Source of the DNA: Oscillospiraceae bacterium
GTDB taxonomy: Bacteria; Bacillota; Clostridia; Oscillospirales; Acutalibacteraceae
Direction of reading: 5' to 3'
DNA length: 48,334 bases
Assembly: GCA_015065425.1 (NCBI GenBank)
Contig: SVQH01000024.1
Location: forward strand, 1-48,334
Part shown: piece after piece, positions 23,799 through 32,648 of the stretch
How positions within the stretch are numbered: position 1 is the stretch's first letter
Layout: each line of letters begins with the position of its first letter
Notes under the pieces: generated by a model
The model's database searches: none
The model's input: only the letters and a program-made list of their open reading frames with translations
What the model was told of the DNA's origin: nothing
Translations under genes and position numbers: made by a program

Positions 23799-26759
23799 TT
23801 ATACGGGTTTTACTATATATTCAAAGCTGAAATGCTTTTCGGTGAAAGCTCTTTCGGGTTCGAGATATGCAAGTTCCTGATTCTCTGCATGAAGCTTGTA
23901 ATCAATATTGACAACGGTCTCATTGAGAGGTTTCAGTTCATCGTGATGCTTCACGCTGTCCATCTGAACATCACTGAAATGAAGTGCCTTGAAGGAGAAG
24001 CCGTCAGAGGACTTGTCATAAAACTCAATGCCGTTTCCGTCAGAAGTACCGATGGAAGCGTATTTTGTCTTATAATGGGCAGAGCATTCACGGGGATTTA
24101 CATAGTCTTCATACTCGTCTGTAACGGTGGAGGAATATCTTCCCAGATGCATTGCCTTGTGTCTGTCACTGTAGCTTTCCTTAGGACCGTAGCCGTAATA
24201 CTCCACAGCCTCAAAATCATTTGTAAGAGAGAATTTCAGACCGAATCTCGGAAGAGGCTGTGCATTTTCGGTTACATCACCCGTAAAGGCAATTTCAAAT
24301 CTTCCGTCATTAAAAAAGGTGTAAACAGCCTTACCTCTCAGTGCAGGAGGCATTGCGGGGGACGCAAAGGAGATATCCGCCGTCACGGTAACAGTCTCTC
24401 CCTTCTGCACACTTACGGAATATGTTTTCTGATATGCGTGGAAATATCTTGCTCTGTCGCTGTCTTCCTTATGATTGAAGCTCTGTCTCCACATAGAGAA
24501 TTCAACTGGAGAGGTAAGATATTCTTTTCCGTCTTTCTTTATTGAAATCAGCTTTCCTGTAATTTTGCTGAAAATATAAGAAAATTTTCCCGCAGTTATA
24601 TAAATATTACATTTATCTTCGTAAGCATCAAGAGAATTCTTTTCACCCTCCTGATATTTTACTGCAGAATCTGAAAGAATAAGCTGAATAAATCCTGCAT
24701 TGAAGCCTTTTTCTGCATAGAACATATCACGGTTGAGAGTAAGCACAAAAGTAAGTGCTACATTATCTCCCGACAAATCGGCTTTCACATCAAAAGCCTT
24801 TTCATCTCTCGGAGGAATGTCCCCGGCACCGAAATTCAACTGTTCCGAAACCTTTCCGTCCTTCAGAATATAAAGAAGCATGTCATACTCACTAAGAGAT
24901 GTGAAATATCTCTTATTGAAAACCTTAAGCTTTCCGTTTTCAAAGATGATTTTTGCGGGAAGATAAGTCTCCTTCATGTCATAAAAACCGGGGCGAGGTC
25001 TTCTGTCGGGGTACACGAGTCCGTCAACACAGTAATATTTATCGTGGGGATAATCACCGAAGTCACCGCCGTAACGGTAACGGGGATTCTCCTTTGTTCC
25101 GATGTTCACGGCATGGTCGCAGAATTCCCAGATACAGCCGCCTGAATAGTTATCATATTTTTCAAAGTCTTTCCAATGAAGCGGAATATCACCTGTTGAA
25201 GTACAGGAAACATATTCACAGTAATAAAAAGGCTTTGTATGTTTTTCGTCATTAAGATACTCTTCGAGGTATTTGAGAGAGGCATACATACGGCTTTCCA
25301 CATCAGAAATATCCTTGAAATCCCTTCCGCCTACTCTTTCTTCGTATTCAAGTCTTGCATTTTCATAGTGTATAATGGCATTTTTGTCACGGGAGCGTAT
25401 CCAATTCGCCATGAGGCGGTGGTTTTCACCGCAGCCCGATTCGTTACCGAGACTCCACATAACTACACAGCCGTAGTTTTTGTCTCTTTCAAAAAGACGC
25501 TCCGCTCTGTCAAGACAGGCTTCTTTCCATTCGGGGACATCGGCAAGATGTGCCCAGTAATCCCAGTACCAGTCGCCGTAATTATAGCCCATGCCGTGAG
25601 TTTCAAGGTCGGCTTCGTCAACAAGCATAAATCCCATTTTTTCACATAAATCGACAAATCTCGGGTCATTTGGATAATGGGAGGTTCTTATCATATTGAC
25701 ATTTGCACCCTTTAAGATGTGAAGGTCGTTTATCATATCTTCAACTGTCACGGCATAGCCTGTTTCAGGGTTTGAATCGTGGCGGTTTATTCCGTAGAAT
25801 TTGATTTTCTTACCGTTTATAAGGAAGCACTTGTCCTTTATTTCGGCTTTTACTAAAGCCAAGGGCAAATTTATTACCTCTTCACCCGAAGAAATCATAA
25901 GTCTATAGCGAAGCGGAATTTCAGAATTCCACAAAACAGGGTTTACAATATCAAAAGAAAACTCACCGTTTGCACTGCCTTTTATAATTTCTTCACCCGA
26001 GGGAGAGAAAACAGTCCAAACAAACTCGGTATTTTCGGAGAAATCGGGCTTCACGGTAATTTTCGCATTATTAAAATCGTCGGAAATATCTCTTAAAATG
26101 TGAATATCTTTAAGATGCTTTTTGTCTCTTTCAAGAATATATACATCACGGAATATACCCGACAGACGGAAAAAGTCCTGGTCTTCAAGATATGAGCCGT
26201 CAGTGTGCTTGATAACAAGGGCTTCAATTTTATTTTCACCGTTTATGAGCTTATCCGTAATATTGAATTTACTTTCTGCGTGGCTTACCTGTGAATAACC
26301 CGTAAATTCACCGTTTATCCACAGATAAAAGCCTGCAGAAACACCCTCAAATGAAAGATAATATACCTTATCTGACTTTTTGCTGAAATCTATAGTTCTT
26401 CTGTATAAAGCACAGGGGATAACATCGGGAAGATGAGGAGGGTCAACGGGATAGGGATAGTCCTGATTTATATAATTGGGCACATCATAGCCTTTATCCC
26501 TTTCAAGCTGCCAGTTAAAAGGCACCTTCATCTTATCGGGACATTCCTCTGAAGAGGGAAAATCTGTTCCTTCAATGTCAAGCTCTCTTACATTAGGATA
26601 GAACTTAAAATCCCACATACCGTTGAGAAGTGTAAACCTTGAAGAGTCTTCTCTTTTGTTTTCAGGATTTTCACCTTTATTAAAAGGGATAAAATAAGCT
26701 GCAGGTTTTTCACAGCCTATATGCAGGTATTCAGGGGAAAGATAATATTTTTCTATCAT
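23799..26759 (-). CDS. Glycoside hydrolase family 2 beta-galactosidase-like enzyme
   Basis: This 986-residue cytoplasmic enzyme (no signal peptide) has the full LacZ layout: sugar-binding domain (about 40-210), immunoglobulin-like domain, TIM barrel (about 310-600) and a C-terminal small-chain domain (about 700-975). The acid/base Glu440 is in VVMWSLGNESGCG. The nucleophile is Glu515, in FYYCEYVSCTSTGD, which differs from the usual CEYxHAMGNS of LacZ, so the subsite around the nucleophile is altered. The stop/start with the upstream DUF4838 gene overlaps by four bases. It probably hydrolyses oligosaccharides or glycosides taken up by the cell; true lactose specificity is not assured. Confidence 0.93.
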   Translation of the reverse strand: MIEKYYLSPEYLHIGCEKPAAYFIPFNKGENPENKREDSSRFTLLNGMWDFKFYPNVRELDIEGTDFPSSEECPDKMKVPFNWQLERDKGYDVPNYINQDYPYPVDPPHLPDVIPCALYRRTIDFSKKSDKVYYLSFEGVSAGFYLWINGEFTGYSQVSHAESKFNITDKLINGENKIEALVIKHTDGSYLEDQDFFRLSGIFRDVYILERDKKHLKDIHILRDISDDFNNAKITVKPDFSENTEFVWTVFSPSGEEIIKGSANGEFSFDIVNPVLWNSEIPLRYRLMISSGEEVINLPLALVKAEIKDKCFLINGKKIKFYGINRHDSNPETGYAVTVEDMINDLHILKGANVNMIRTSHYPNDPRFVDLCEKMGFMLVDEADLETHGMGYNYGDWYWDYWAHLADVPEWKEACLDRAERLFERDKNYGCVVMWSLGNESGCGENHRLMANWIRSRDKNAIIHYENARLEYEERVGGRDFKDISDVESRMYASLKYLEEYLNDEKHTKPFYYCEYVSCTSTGDIPLHWKDFEKYDNYSGGCIWEFCDHAVNIGTKENPRYRYGGDFGDYPHDKYYCVDGLVYPDRRPRPGFYDMKETYLPAKIIFENGKLKVFNKRYFTSLSEYDMLLYILKDGKVSEQLNFGAGDIPPRDEKAFDVKADLSGDNVALTFVLTLNRDMFYAEKGFNAGFIQLILSDSAVKYQEGEKNSLDAYEDKCNIYITAGKFSYIFSKITGKLISIKKDGKEYLTSPVEFSMWRQSFNHKEDSDRARYFHAYQKTYSVSVQKGETVTVTADISFASPAMPPALRGKAVYTFFNDGRFEIAFTGDVTENAQPLPRFGLKFSLTNDFEAVEYYGYGPKESYSDRHKAMHLGRYSSTVTDEYEDYVNPRECSAHYKTKYASIGTSDGNGIEFYDKSSDGFSFKALHFSDVQMDSVKHHDELKPLNETVVNIDYKLHAENQELAYLEPERAFTEKHFSFEYIVKPV

Positions 26760-28954
26760 TTTTTTGATTCCTTAACTATATTTTTTAGCATTATTATGAG
26801 TATTATTACAGCTTCGATACCTGTTATAAGATATGCCGCACCGATACCCAGAGCATTTGCCGAGCCTCCGAAAATAAGATTATTGAGTATCAGAGTTGAT
26901 GCTTCATAGAGAATAAACCAACCGAATGAGCAGACGAGTGCGGAAATAATACGCTGTTTCTTTCCTCTTACCATAAGAGCACCGCCGAAAGCAAAGAGGA
27001 AGAATATGAGAATAAGAGTAATTGCATACCCAAACATATCTGTCCAGGCAAGGAATGCTCTTCTGTGCCAGCCGAAAATTTCAAAGAAAACACCTATGAG
27101 AACGGGCAGTGCAATATAAACATATTTCTTATTCTTTATTGCTATTATCATAACGATAACCGAAAGCAACACCGCAATACCGTAAAAAACTATTGATGCG
27201 GGGAATAAAACATCATTACCGAGAGACTTGAAACGGTCAGCGGCAAAATTAATTTTGTCGGGGCCTATCGTGTCACCCTCCTGCACCATTGTGATACCGA
27301 AATCCTTGATATCTGCAATCAGCTTTTCAGCTTCCTTTTTGTCATATTTATTATAAGCCTTCCAATATCTCCAGCAGATTTCACTTCTCTGTGTACGCTG
27401 AAGGAAGGTTTCATTTTCTGCCTGAGCCTTTGCATTTTCCCATAAAAGGTCAGCTTTTTCAATATCTTTTTTATCAAAGCCTAAGGTTTCCGGCATGGAA
27501 ACATAGATTCTCAGATGTTCACCCTCAGGAGTAGGCTTTTCTATGGTCATATCAATAAACTGACGTATGTTCTCCCATCCATTACCGTAGTAAGCCTCAA
27601 GAAATTCATTCATATATGCATCGTAATCCATATACGGATTTTGCATAAGCTTTGAAAGAAGGAAGGAACGAAGCTCACCGAACTCACCGTCACATGATGC
27701 CATGTAATAGTTACCTTCCTCATATACGCCCACTACATTGTTTTCATAGAACACCTGAACATTTCTCTGAAGCACACCGAAATCGGGGAAAATTCCGAGA
27801 GTATGTGCATAGTTTGTTGCATAGTCCCATACATAAATACGGTCACAGATTTTACTCCAATCGGAAAGATCATTCATAAGTGCGACATTTTCCGTACAAG
27901 TGCTGTCATCAAGGGCATGAGAAAAACAGCATTCAATCGTACAAAGGCGTACAATTACGTTATCCTCGGGAACGACCTTAGAGGGTGCTTTTCTCGTATA
28001 TCTGTAAGCAAAGGTATCAATAGCAACATTGTCATAGCCTGCAGCTTTGACTTCCCTTGCAATACGGTTTACAAAATTTATCATAGTACCCGAATGTGAG
28101 CCGTTTTCATCATCTATGGCTTTGCAGTTATCGCACTGACACATTTTTGCATCCTCACCGCTGTCGCCCTGTGTCAGAGAAATAATCTGAAGTGACTTTT
28201 CGGGGTCGTGCTTTTCTTTAAGAAGTGCCATTACTTCCCCTAAAATAAGGTTATATACATCTTCATTTGTAAGACAAAGCTGCTCGTCCTGTCTTTTGCC
28301 GTCATGAAGTGCGAAGTATTCGGGATTTGATTCAAAATATGTCGCTTTTGAGCAGAACTGAGAAGCTAAAGTATGGCAGAAATCTGATATATATTCAACC
28401 GTTCCGCCAAGCTCCGAGGGAATAGTTCTGTAAGGACTGCCGTTGAGTCCGTTTGCAAGAGAATATTCAACATCTCTCGGGCTCACCCAGTCGGTATCGG
28501 TATATTCAAAGAAGGGCTCATATTCCGTTTTTTCACCTGCAGGAATTACAAGTTCTTCATTTTTCGGAATTGAATAAAGAGTAGATGTGTACCAGTCACA
28601 GCCCGCATATTTTTCAAGAAATGCGTAAACACCGTGAATAACACCTCTTGTGCCGTTACCCTTGATTGAAACCTCGTTTTCGGCAGTTTCAATTATATAT
28701 CCGTTGTCGGCAGCTTCGTCGGAATAGTCAATAACAAACTTTATTCCCGTTCCGTCAGCGGCTTGGGGAAATTCCTTGTCTGTAATTTCGCCGAGATAGC
28801 GTGAAAGCGTGTCTGCAGCCGCCGAAAGTCTCTCATCGGGCTTTTCGGGAAGTACAATGTAACCGCCTTCCGTAAGCTTAGCGGCAGAAGAAAAGACGGG
28901 TAATACACAAGTAAAAACAACGAGAAGTGCCAAAATTAAACCGATTTTTTTCAC
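26756..28954 (-). CDS. DUF4838 domain protein with signal peptide and C-terminal membrane domain (copy 2)
   Basis: This 732-residue protein starts at GTG 28954 (the only start well spaced from AGGAGG) with a signal peptide VKKIGLILALLVVFTCVLPVFSSAA. Next is an alpha-glucuronidase N-terminal-like domain (GTRGVIHGVYAFLEKYAGCDWYTSTLYSIPKNEELVIPAGEKTEYEPFFEYTDTDW). Then comes the DUF4838 core with its cysteine cluster (KMCQCDNCKAIDDENG) and EEGNYYMAS. Finally four to five transmembrane helices fill residues 575-732. DUF4838 proteins are GH20/GH67-like and predicted glycosidases; the polytopic membrane tail is unusual. The gene is a close paralogue of the one upstream, from tandem duplication, and is translationally coupled to the beta-galactosidase gene. 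Confidence 0.85.
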   Translation of the reverse strand: MKKIGLILALLVVFTCVLPVFSSAAKLTEGGYIVLPEKPDERLSAAADTLSRYLGEITDKEFPQAADGTGIKFVIDYSDEAADNGYIIETAENEVSIKGNGTRGVIHGVYAFLEKYAGCDWYTSTLYSIPKNEELVIPAGEKTEYEPFFEYTDTDWVSPRDVEYSLANGLNGSPYRTIPSELGGTVEYISDFCHTLASQFCSKATYFESNPEYFALHDGKRQDEQLCLTNEDVYNLILGEVMALLKEKHDPEKSLQIISLTQGDSGEDAKMCQCDNCKAIDDENGSHSGTMINFVNRIAREVKAAGYDNVAIDTFAYRYTRKAPSKVVPEDNVIVRLCTIECCFSHALDDSTCTENVALMNDLSDWSKICDRIYVWDYATNYAHTLGIFPDFGVLQRNVQVFYENNVVGVYEEGNYYMASCDGEFGELRSFLLSKLMQNPYMDYDAYMNEFLEAYYGNGWENIRQFIDMTIEKPTPEGEHLRIYVSMPETLGFDKKDIEKADLLWENAKAQAENETFLQRTQRSEICWRYWKAYNKYDKKEAEKLIADIKDFGITMVQEGDTIGPDKINFAADRFKSLGNDVLFPASIVFYGIAVLLSVIVMIIAIKNKKYVYIALPVLIGVFFEIFGWHRRAFLAWTDMFGYAITLILIFFLFAFGGALMVRGKKQRIISALVCSFGWFILYEASTLILNNLIFGGSANALGIGAAYLITGIEAVIILIIMLKNIVKESKK

Positions 28955-29001
28955 AACAAACAACCTCCTGAAAATATAGTGATAAAAGATAACTGATTTT
29001 A

Positions 29002-31218
29002 TTATTTCTTAGTCTCTTTAATTAAGTTTCTGAGCATTATTATGAGTATTATTACAGCTTCGATACCTGTAACTATATATGCCGCACTGATACCCAGAGC
29101 TGCTGCTGATGCTCCGAAAATAAGATTATTGACTATCAGAGTCACGGCTTCATAGGAAATAAACCAACCGAAGGAGCAGACAAGAGCAGAAATTATCCGT
29201 TGTTTTTTGCCTTTAAGAGTTAAAATTGCTCCCGCAAAGGCAAAGAGGAGGAATATGAGAATAAGAGAAACCGAATAAGAAACCATATCCGTCCACTTAA
29301 GGAATACGCTTCTGTGCCAGGAGAAAACAGCAAAGAAAACACCTATAAGAACGGGCAAAGCGACATAAATATATTTCTTAGCTTTTATTGCAATTATCAT
29401 AGCAATAAGAGAAAGTACAGCCGCAATAACGTAAAGAACTATTGCTGCGGGTAAGAAAACCTCATTTCCGTATACCGTTCTGAATAAGTCTTCAAGAAAA
29501 GTTATTCCGTCGGGACCTTTGGCTTCATCGGGTTTTCTGTGTTCGGCCTCATTTACCGCGGTTATTCCGAAGGCCTTCATATCTTCAATCAGCTTCTCTG
29601 CATCTTCTTTATTGTACTTATTGTATCCTTTCCAGTATCTCCAGCATATTTCACTTCTTTTTATACGCTGAAGAAAGGTGTCATTTTCTGCCTGAGCCTT
29701 TGCATTTTCCCAGAGTTCATCCGCTTTCTTTATGTCATTTTTGCTGAACCCGAGTGTATCCGTCATAGGATAATAAATTCCCAAATGCTCACCTTTTTCG
29801 ACAGGTTTCTCTATGGTCATATCAAGGAAGCTACGGATATTTTCCCACCCCTTGCCGTAATAGGCTTTAAGGAATTCATTCATATATGCATCATAGTCTA
29901 TATATGGGTTCTGCATAAGTTTTGAAAGGAGATAGGATCTGAGTTCGCCGAACTCACCGTCACACTTCGACATATAACCGTTGCCCTGTTCATAAAGTCC
30001 GACAACATTGTTTTCATAGAACACCTGAACATTTCTCTGAATCACTCCGAAATCAGGAAAAATACCAAGTGTATATGCAAAATTTGTTACATAGTCCCAA
30101 ACATAAATACGGTCACAGATTTCGCTCCAGTCGGAAAGGTCAGACATAAGCTCAACATTTTCTTCACAGGATTCATCATCAAGCGGATGGGCAAAACAGC
30201 ATTCTATTGTGCAAAGACGGACTATAACATTATCCTCGGGCACTACTTTTGAGGGAGCTTTTCTTGTATATCTGTAAGCAAAAGTATCAATGGCAACATT
30301 GTCATAGCCTGCCGCCTTTACTTCACGGGCAATACGGTTTACAAAAGTTATCATTGTACCTGAATATGAGCCGTTTTCATCATCTATGGCTTTGCAGTTA
30401 TCGCACTGACACATTTTTGCATCCTCACCGCTGTCGCCCTGTGTCAGAGAAATGATCTGCAGTGACTTTTCGGGATCGTGCTTTTCTTCAAGAAGTGCCA
30501 TTACTTCACCGAGGATAAGGTTATATACATCCTCGTTTGTAAGACAAAGCTGTTCGTCCTGTCTTTTGCCGTCATGAAGTGCAAAATATTCGGGATGGGC
30601 TTCAAAATATACTTCTTTGGAGCAGAAGTCTGCTCCGAGAGTGTGAGCAAAATATGAGAGATAATCGACTGTACCGCCAAGTTCAGAGGGTATTTTTCTG
30701 TAAGAATCGCCGGTAAGTCCGTTTGCAATAGAATACTCTAAATCACGGGGGCTTACCCAGTTTGTATCGGTACGTTCAAAGAAGGGTTCATATTCCGTCT
30801 TTTCACCTGCGGGAATTGTGAGATTTTCATTTTTCGGGATACTGTAAAGAGTGGAAGTGTACCAGTCACAGCCCGCATACTTTTCCAGAAATGCGTAAAC
30901 ACCGTGAATAACACCTCTTGTTCCGCTTCCTTTAATTGACACTTCATTTTCAAAAGTCTCAATAACATATCCGTTATCGGGAATATCCGATGAGTAGGAG
31001 AGAGAGAATTTCAGTCCCACACCGCTTTGTGCAACAGAAAATTCGTTATCCGTAACCTCTTTCATATATCTTGCAAGAGTATCGCCTGCAGCAATAAGCC
31101 GGGCATCATTTTCATCAGCTAAAACAACATAACCGCCATTCTCTGTTGCCCCTGCAAAGAGCGGAAGAGGAAATGTGAATAATAAAACCAAGACAAGCAA
31201 AAGACTGATTTTTTTCAC
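29002..31218 (-). CDS. DUF4838 domain protein with signal peptide and C-terminal membrane domain (copy 1)
   Basis: This 738-residue protein starts at GTG 31218, seven bases after GGAGG, with signal peptide VKKISLLLVLVLLFTFPLPLFAGA. The domain order is the same as in its neighbour: an alpha-glucuronidase N-terminal-like region, the DUF4838 core with CQCDNCKAIDDENG, and about five hydrophobic helices near the C-terminus (LPAAIVLYVIAAVLSLIAMIIA onward). The two copies are nearly identical through the core (for example the run around ESLQIISLTQGDSGEDAKM) and diverge more in the first 150 residues and in the linker before the membrane domain. This copy has an insertion around AEHRKPDEAKGPDG. The active site faces the outside, so it would act on polysaccharide or glycoside before uptake. 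Confidence 0.85.
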   Translation of the reverse strand: MKKISLLLVLVLLFTFPLPLFAGATENGGYVVLADENDARLIAAGDTLARYMKEVTDNEFSVAQSGVGLKFSLSYSSDIPDNGYVIETFENEVSIKGSGTRGVIHGVYAFLEKYAGCDWYTSTLYSIPKNENLTIPAGEKTEYEPFFERTDTNWVSPRDLEYSIANGLTGDSYRKIPSELGGTVDYLSYFAHTLGADFCSKEVYFEAHPEYFALHDGKRQDEQLCLTNEDVYNLILGEVMALLEEKHDPEKSLQIISLTQGDSGEDAKMCQCDNCKAIDDENGSYSGTMITFVNRIAREVKAAGYDNVAIDTFAYRYTRKAPSKVVPEDNVIVRLCTIECCFAHPLDDESCEENVELMSDLSDWSEICDRIYVWDYVTNFAYTLGIFPDFGVIQRNVQVFYENNVVGLYEQGNGYMSKCDGEFGELRSYLLSKLMQNPYIDYDAYMNEFLKAYYGKGWENIRSFLDMTIEKPVEKGEHLGIYYPMTDTLGFSKNDIKKADELWENAKAQAENDTFLQRIKRSEICWRYWKGYNKYNKEDAEKLIEDMKAFGITAVNEAEHRKPDEAKGPDGITFLEDLFRTVYGNEVFLPAAIVLYVIAAVLSLIAMIIAIKAKKYIYVALPVLIGVFFAVFSWHRSVFLKWTDMVSYSVSLILIFLLFAFAGAILTLKGKKQRIISALVCSFGWFISYEAVTLIVNNLIFGASAAALGISAAYIVTGIEAVIILIIMLRNLIKETKK

Positions 31219-31242
31219 AACAAAACCTCCCAAAATTATAGT

Positions 31243-32589
31243 TTAATGCATTTTTCCTATTTTTGACCAGATTTTATCTGCTTTTTTACACCAATCATTG
31301 AAGCCGTCGGGTGTTTTCGGGAAATTCAGGTAGTGGTTTTTGAGATTTATTCCGAGAACAACACCTGAACCTACTGTTTTTACGGTTTCTTTCGTTATCA
31401 TGCCTTTTTTCATTCCCTTGGCAATGTTTACAACCATATTTTTAATAATATCAGGGGTAAGAGGGATTTCTCCGCCGGTTGAAACGGCATTCATGAGTTC
31501 TTCTGAGAAAATTATATCATTTTGGAAGAAATACTCCCATTCCTCGGCTTTCGCATTAACCGCTTTTGTCAGAACCGCACGAAGGAAACAGAAATCCGCT
31601 CCCTGTGCTTTATTGTAAAGGGTGTTTATCTCCCACAAATCCTCTTTACGGGTCCTGCCCTTTTTAAGTGCTTTACCCAACACCTTTGCGGCAATTTCAA
31701 TATGTACCATACTGCTGGTAACACCTTCACCGTTAAGAGGCTTTGTAAGACATGCGGCATCTCCCGTTGCAATAAAATTATCTGCCACAAAGGAATAGGG
31801 ACAGCGGCAATAGGGAGTTGTACCTCTTTCAAAATACTGAATTTCGTGTTCGGGGAGAGGAATGTTCGTCTCAAACTTTTTATAAATTTCTTCGGCATAA
31901 TCGAAACTGTTACAGGCTCCTATGCCTAAAATTGCACCGTGAGGGTCATGCTGAGGGGCTATCCACGTTTTGTAATAGGGCCAGCCGCAGGAGCCGTTAA
32001 GGTAATCCTTTTCATTGAAAAGCTTTACATAACGAAGAATTACATAAAACATATCATTTCCGCCGAGACTGAAATTTTCCACTCCGTAGCCGTCGGGCAG
32101 AGAGGTTCTCAATGCTCCGCCCATTCCCGAGCAATCCACGGTAACACGGGCAAAAATTTCTTTTTCCTTACCGTCTTTAACGTATTTTACTCCTGCTATT
32201 CTGCCTCCGACGAAAATTGGAGAAGAAAATTTTGCACCGTAAAAAAACTCTGCTCCGGCTTCCTGTGCCCACCTGTTCATTTTCAGCACGTATTCGTGCA
32301 TGTGCATACCAATGACGGTATCATAAGTGGTTTTGGGATAATTATTGAAGGGTGAGGCTGTCAGTCCTTCACTGAATTCAAATGCCCATGTACCGTCATC
32401 CTTCGAGGGGAGAGGCAATCCGAAATTTTCGAAATCTCTCTTACAGACATGAAAAATATCATACTTTGAACCGATTTTTTCCTTCTCTGACGCATCAAGC
32501 ACAGCGACGGAAAAACCTTTTTCAGCCATACGTCGGGCAAAAAACGAACCCGAAGTAGCACCGCCGATAATGAGAACATCGTAAACCAT
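31243..32589 (-). CDS. FAD-dependent oxidoreductase (geranylgeranyl reductase-like)
   Basis: This 448-residue flavoprotein starts at 32589 (MVYDVLIIGGATSGSFFARR) after GGGAGAG. The N-terminal dinucleotide motif IIGGATSGSFFA is a variant of GxGxxG. The second FAD motif is FIATGDAACLTKPLNGEGVTSSM near residue 277 (GDAA). Overall it resembles the geranylgeranyl reductase / digeranylgeranylglycerophospholipid reductase superfamily. In this cluster, between a glycosidase-like gene and a Gfo/Idh/MocA fusion, a role in oxidising a sugar or glycoside is an attractive guess, but no substrate can be read from the sequence. Confidence 0.85.
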   Translation of the reverse strand: MVYDVLIIGGATSGSFFARRMAEKGFSVAVLDASEKEKIGSKYDIFHVCKRDFENFGLPLPSKDDGTWAFEFSEGLTASPFNNYPKTTYDTVIGMHMHEYVLKMNRWAQEAGAEFFYGAKFSSPIFVGGRIAGVKYVKDGKEKEIFARVTVDCSGMGGALRTSLPDGYGVENFSLGGNDMFYVILRYVKLFNEKDYLNGSCGWPYYKTWIAPQHDPHGAILGIGACNSFDYAEEIYKKFETNIPLPEHEIQYFERGTTPYCRCPYSFVADNFIATGDAACLTKPLNGEGVTSSMVHIEIAAKVLGKALKKGRTRKEDLWEINTLYNKAQGADFCFLRAVLTKAVNAKAEEWEYFFQNDIIFSEELMNAVSTGGEIPLTPDIIKNMVVNIAKGMKKGMITKETVKTVGSGVVLGINLKNHYLNFPKTPDGFNDWCKKADKIWSKIGKMH

Positions 32590-32607
32590 AAATCTCTCCC
32601 TTTCACA

Positions 32608-32648
32608 AATCATAACTTAGCAGTCAAAGACTGCTGAATTATGATTTA
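32608..32648. repeat. Imperfect inverted repeat with AAATCATAA ends
   Basis: AAATCATAACTTAGCAGTC (32608-32626) and GACTGCTGAATTATGATTT (32630-32648) form a hairpin with a 3-base loop and two mismatches. The right arm runs over the stop codon of the GNAT-Gfo gene. The right half contains the 18-bp repeat also found at 22463-22480. Confidence 0.7.
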
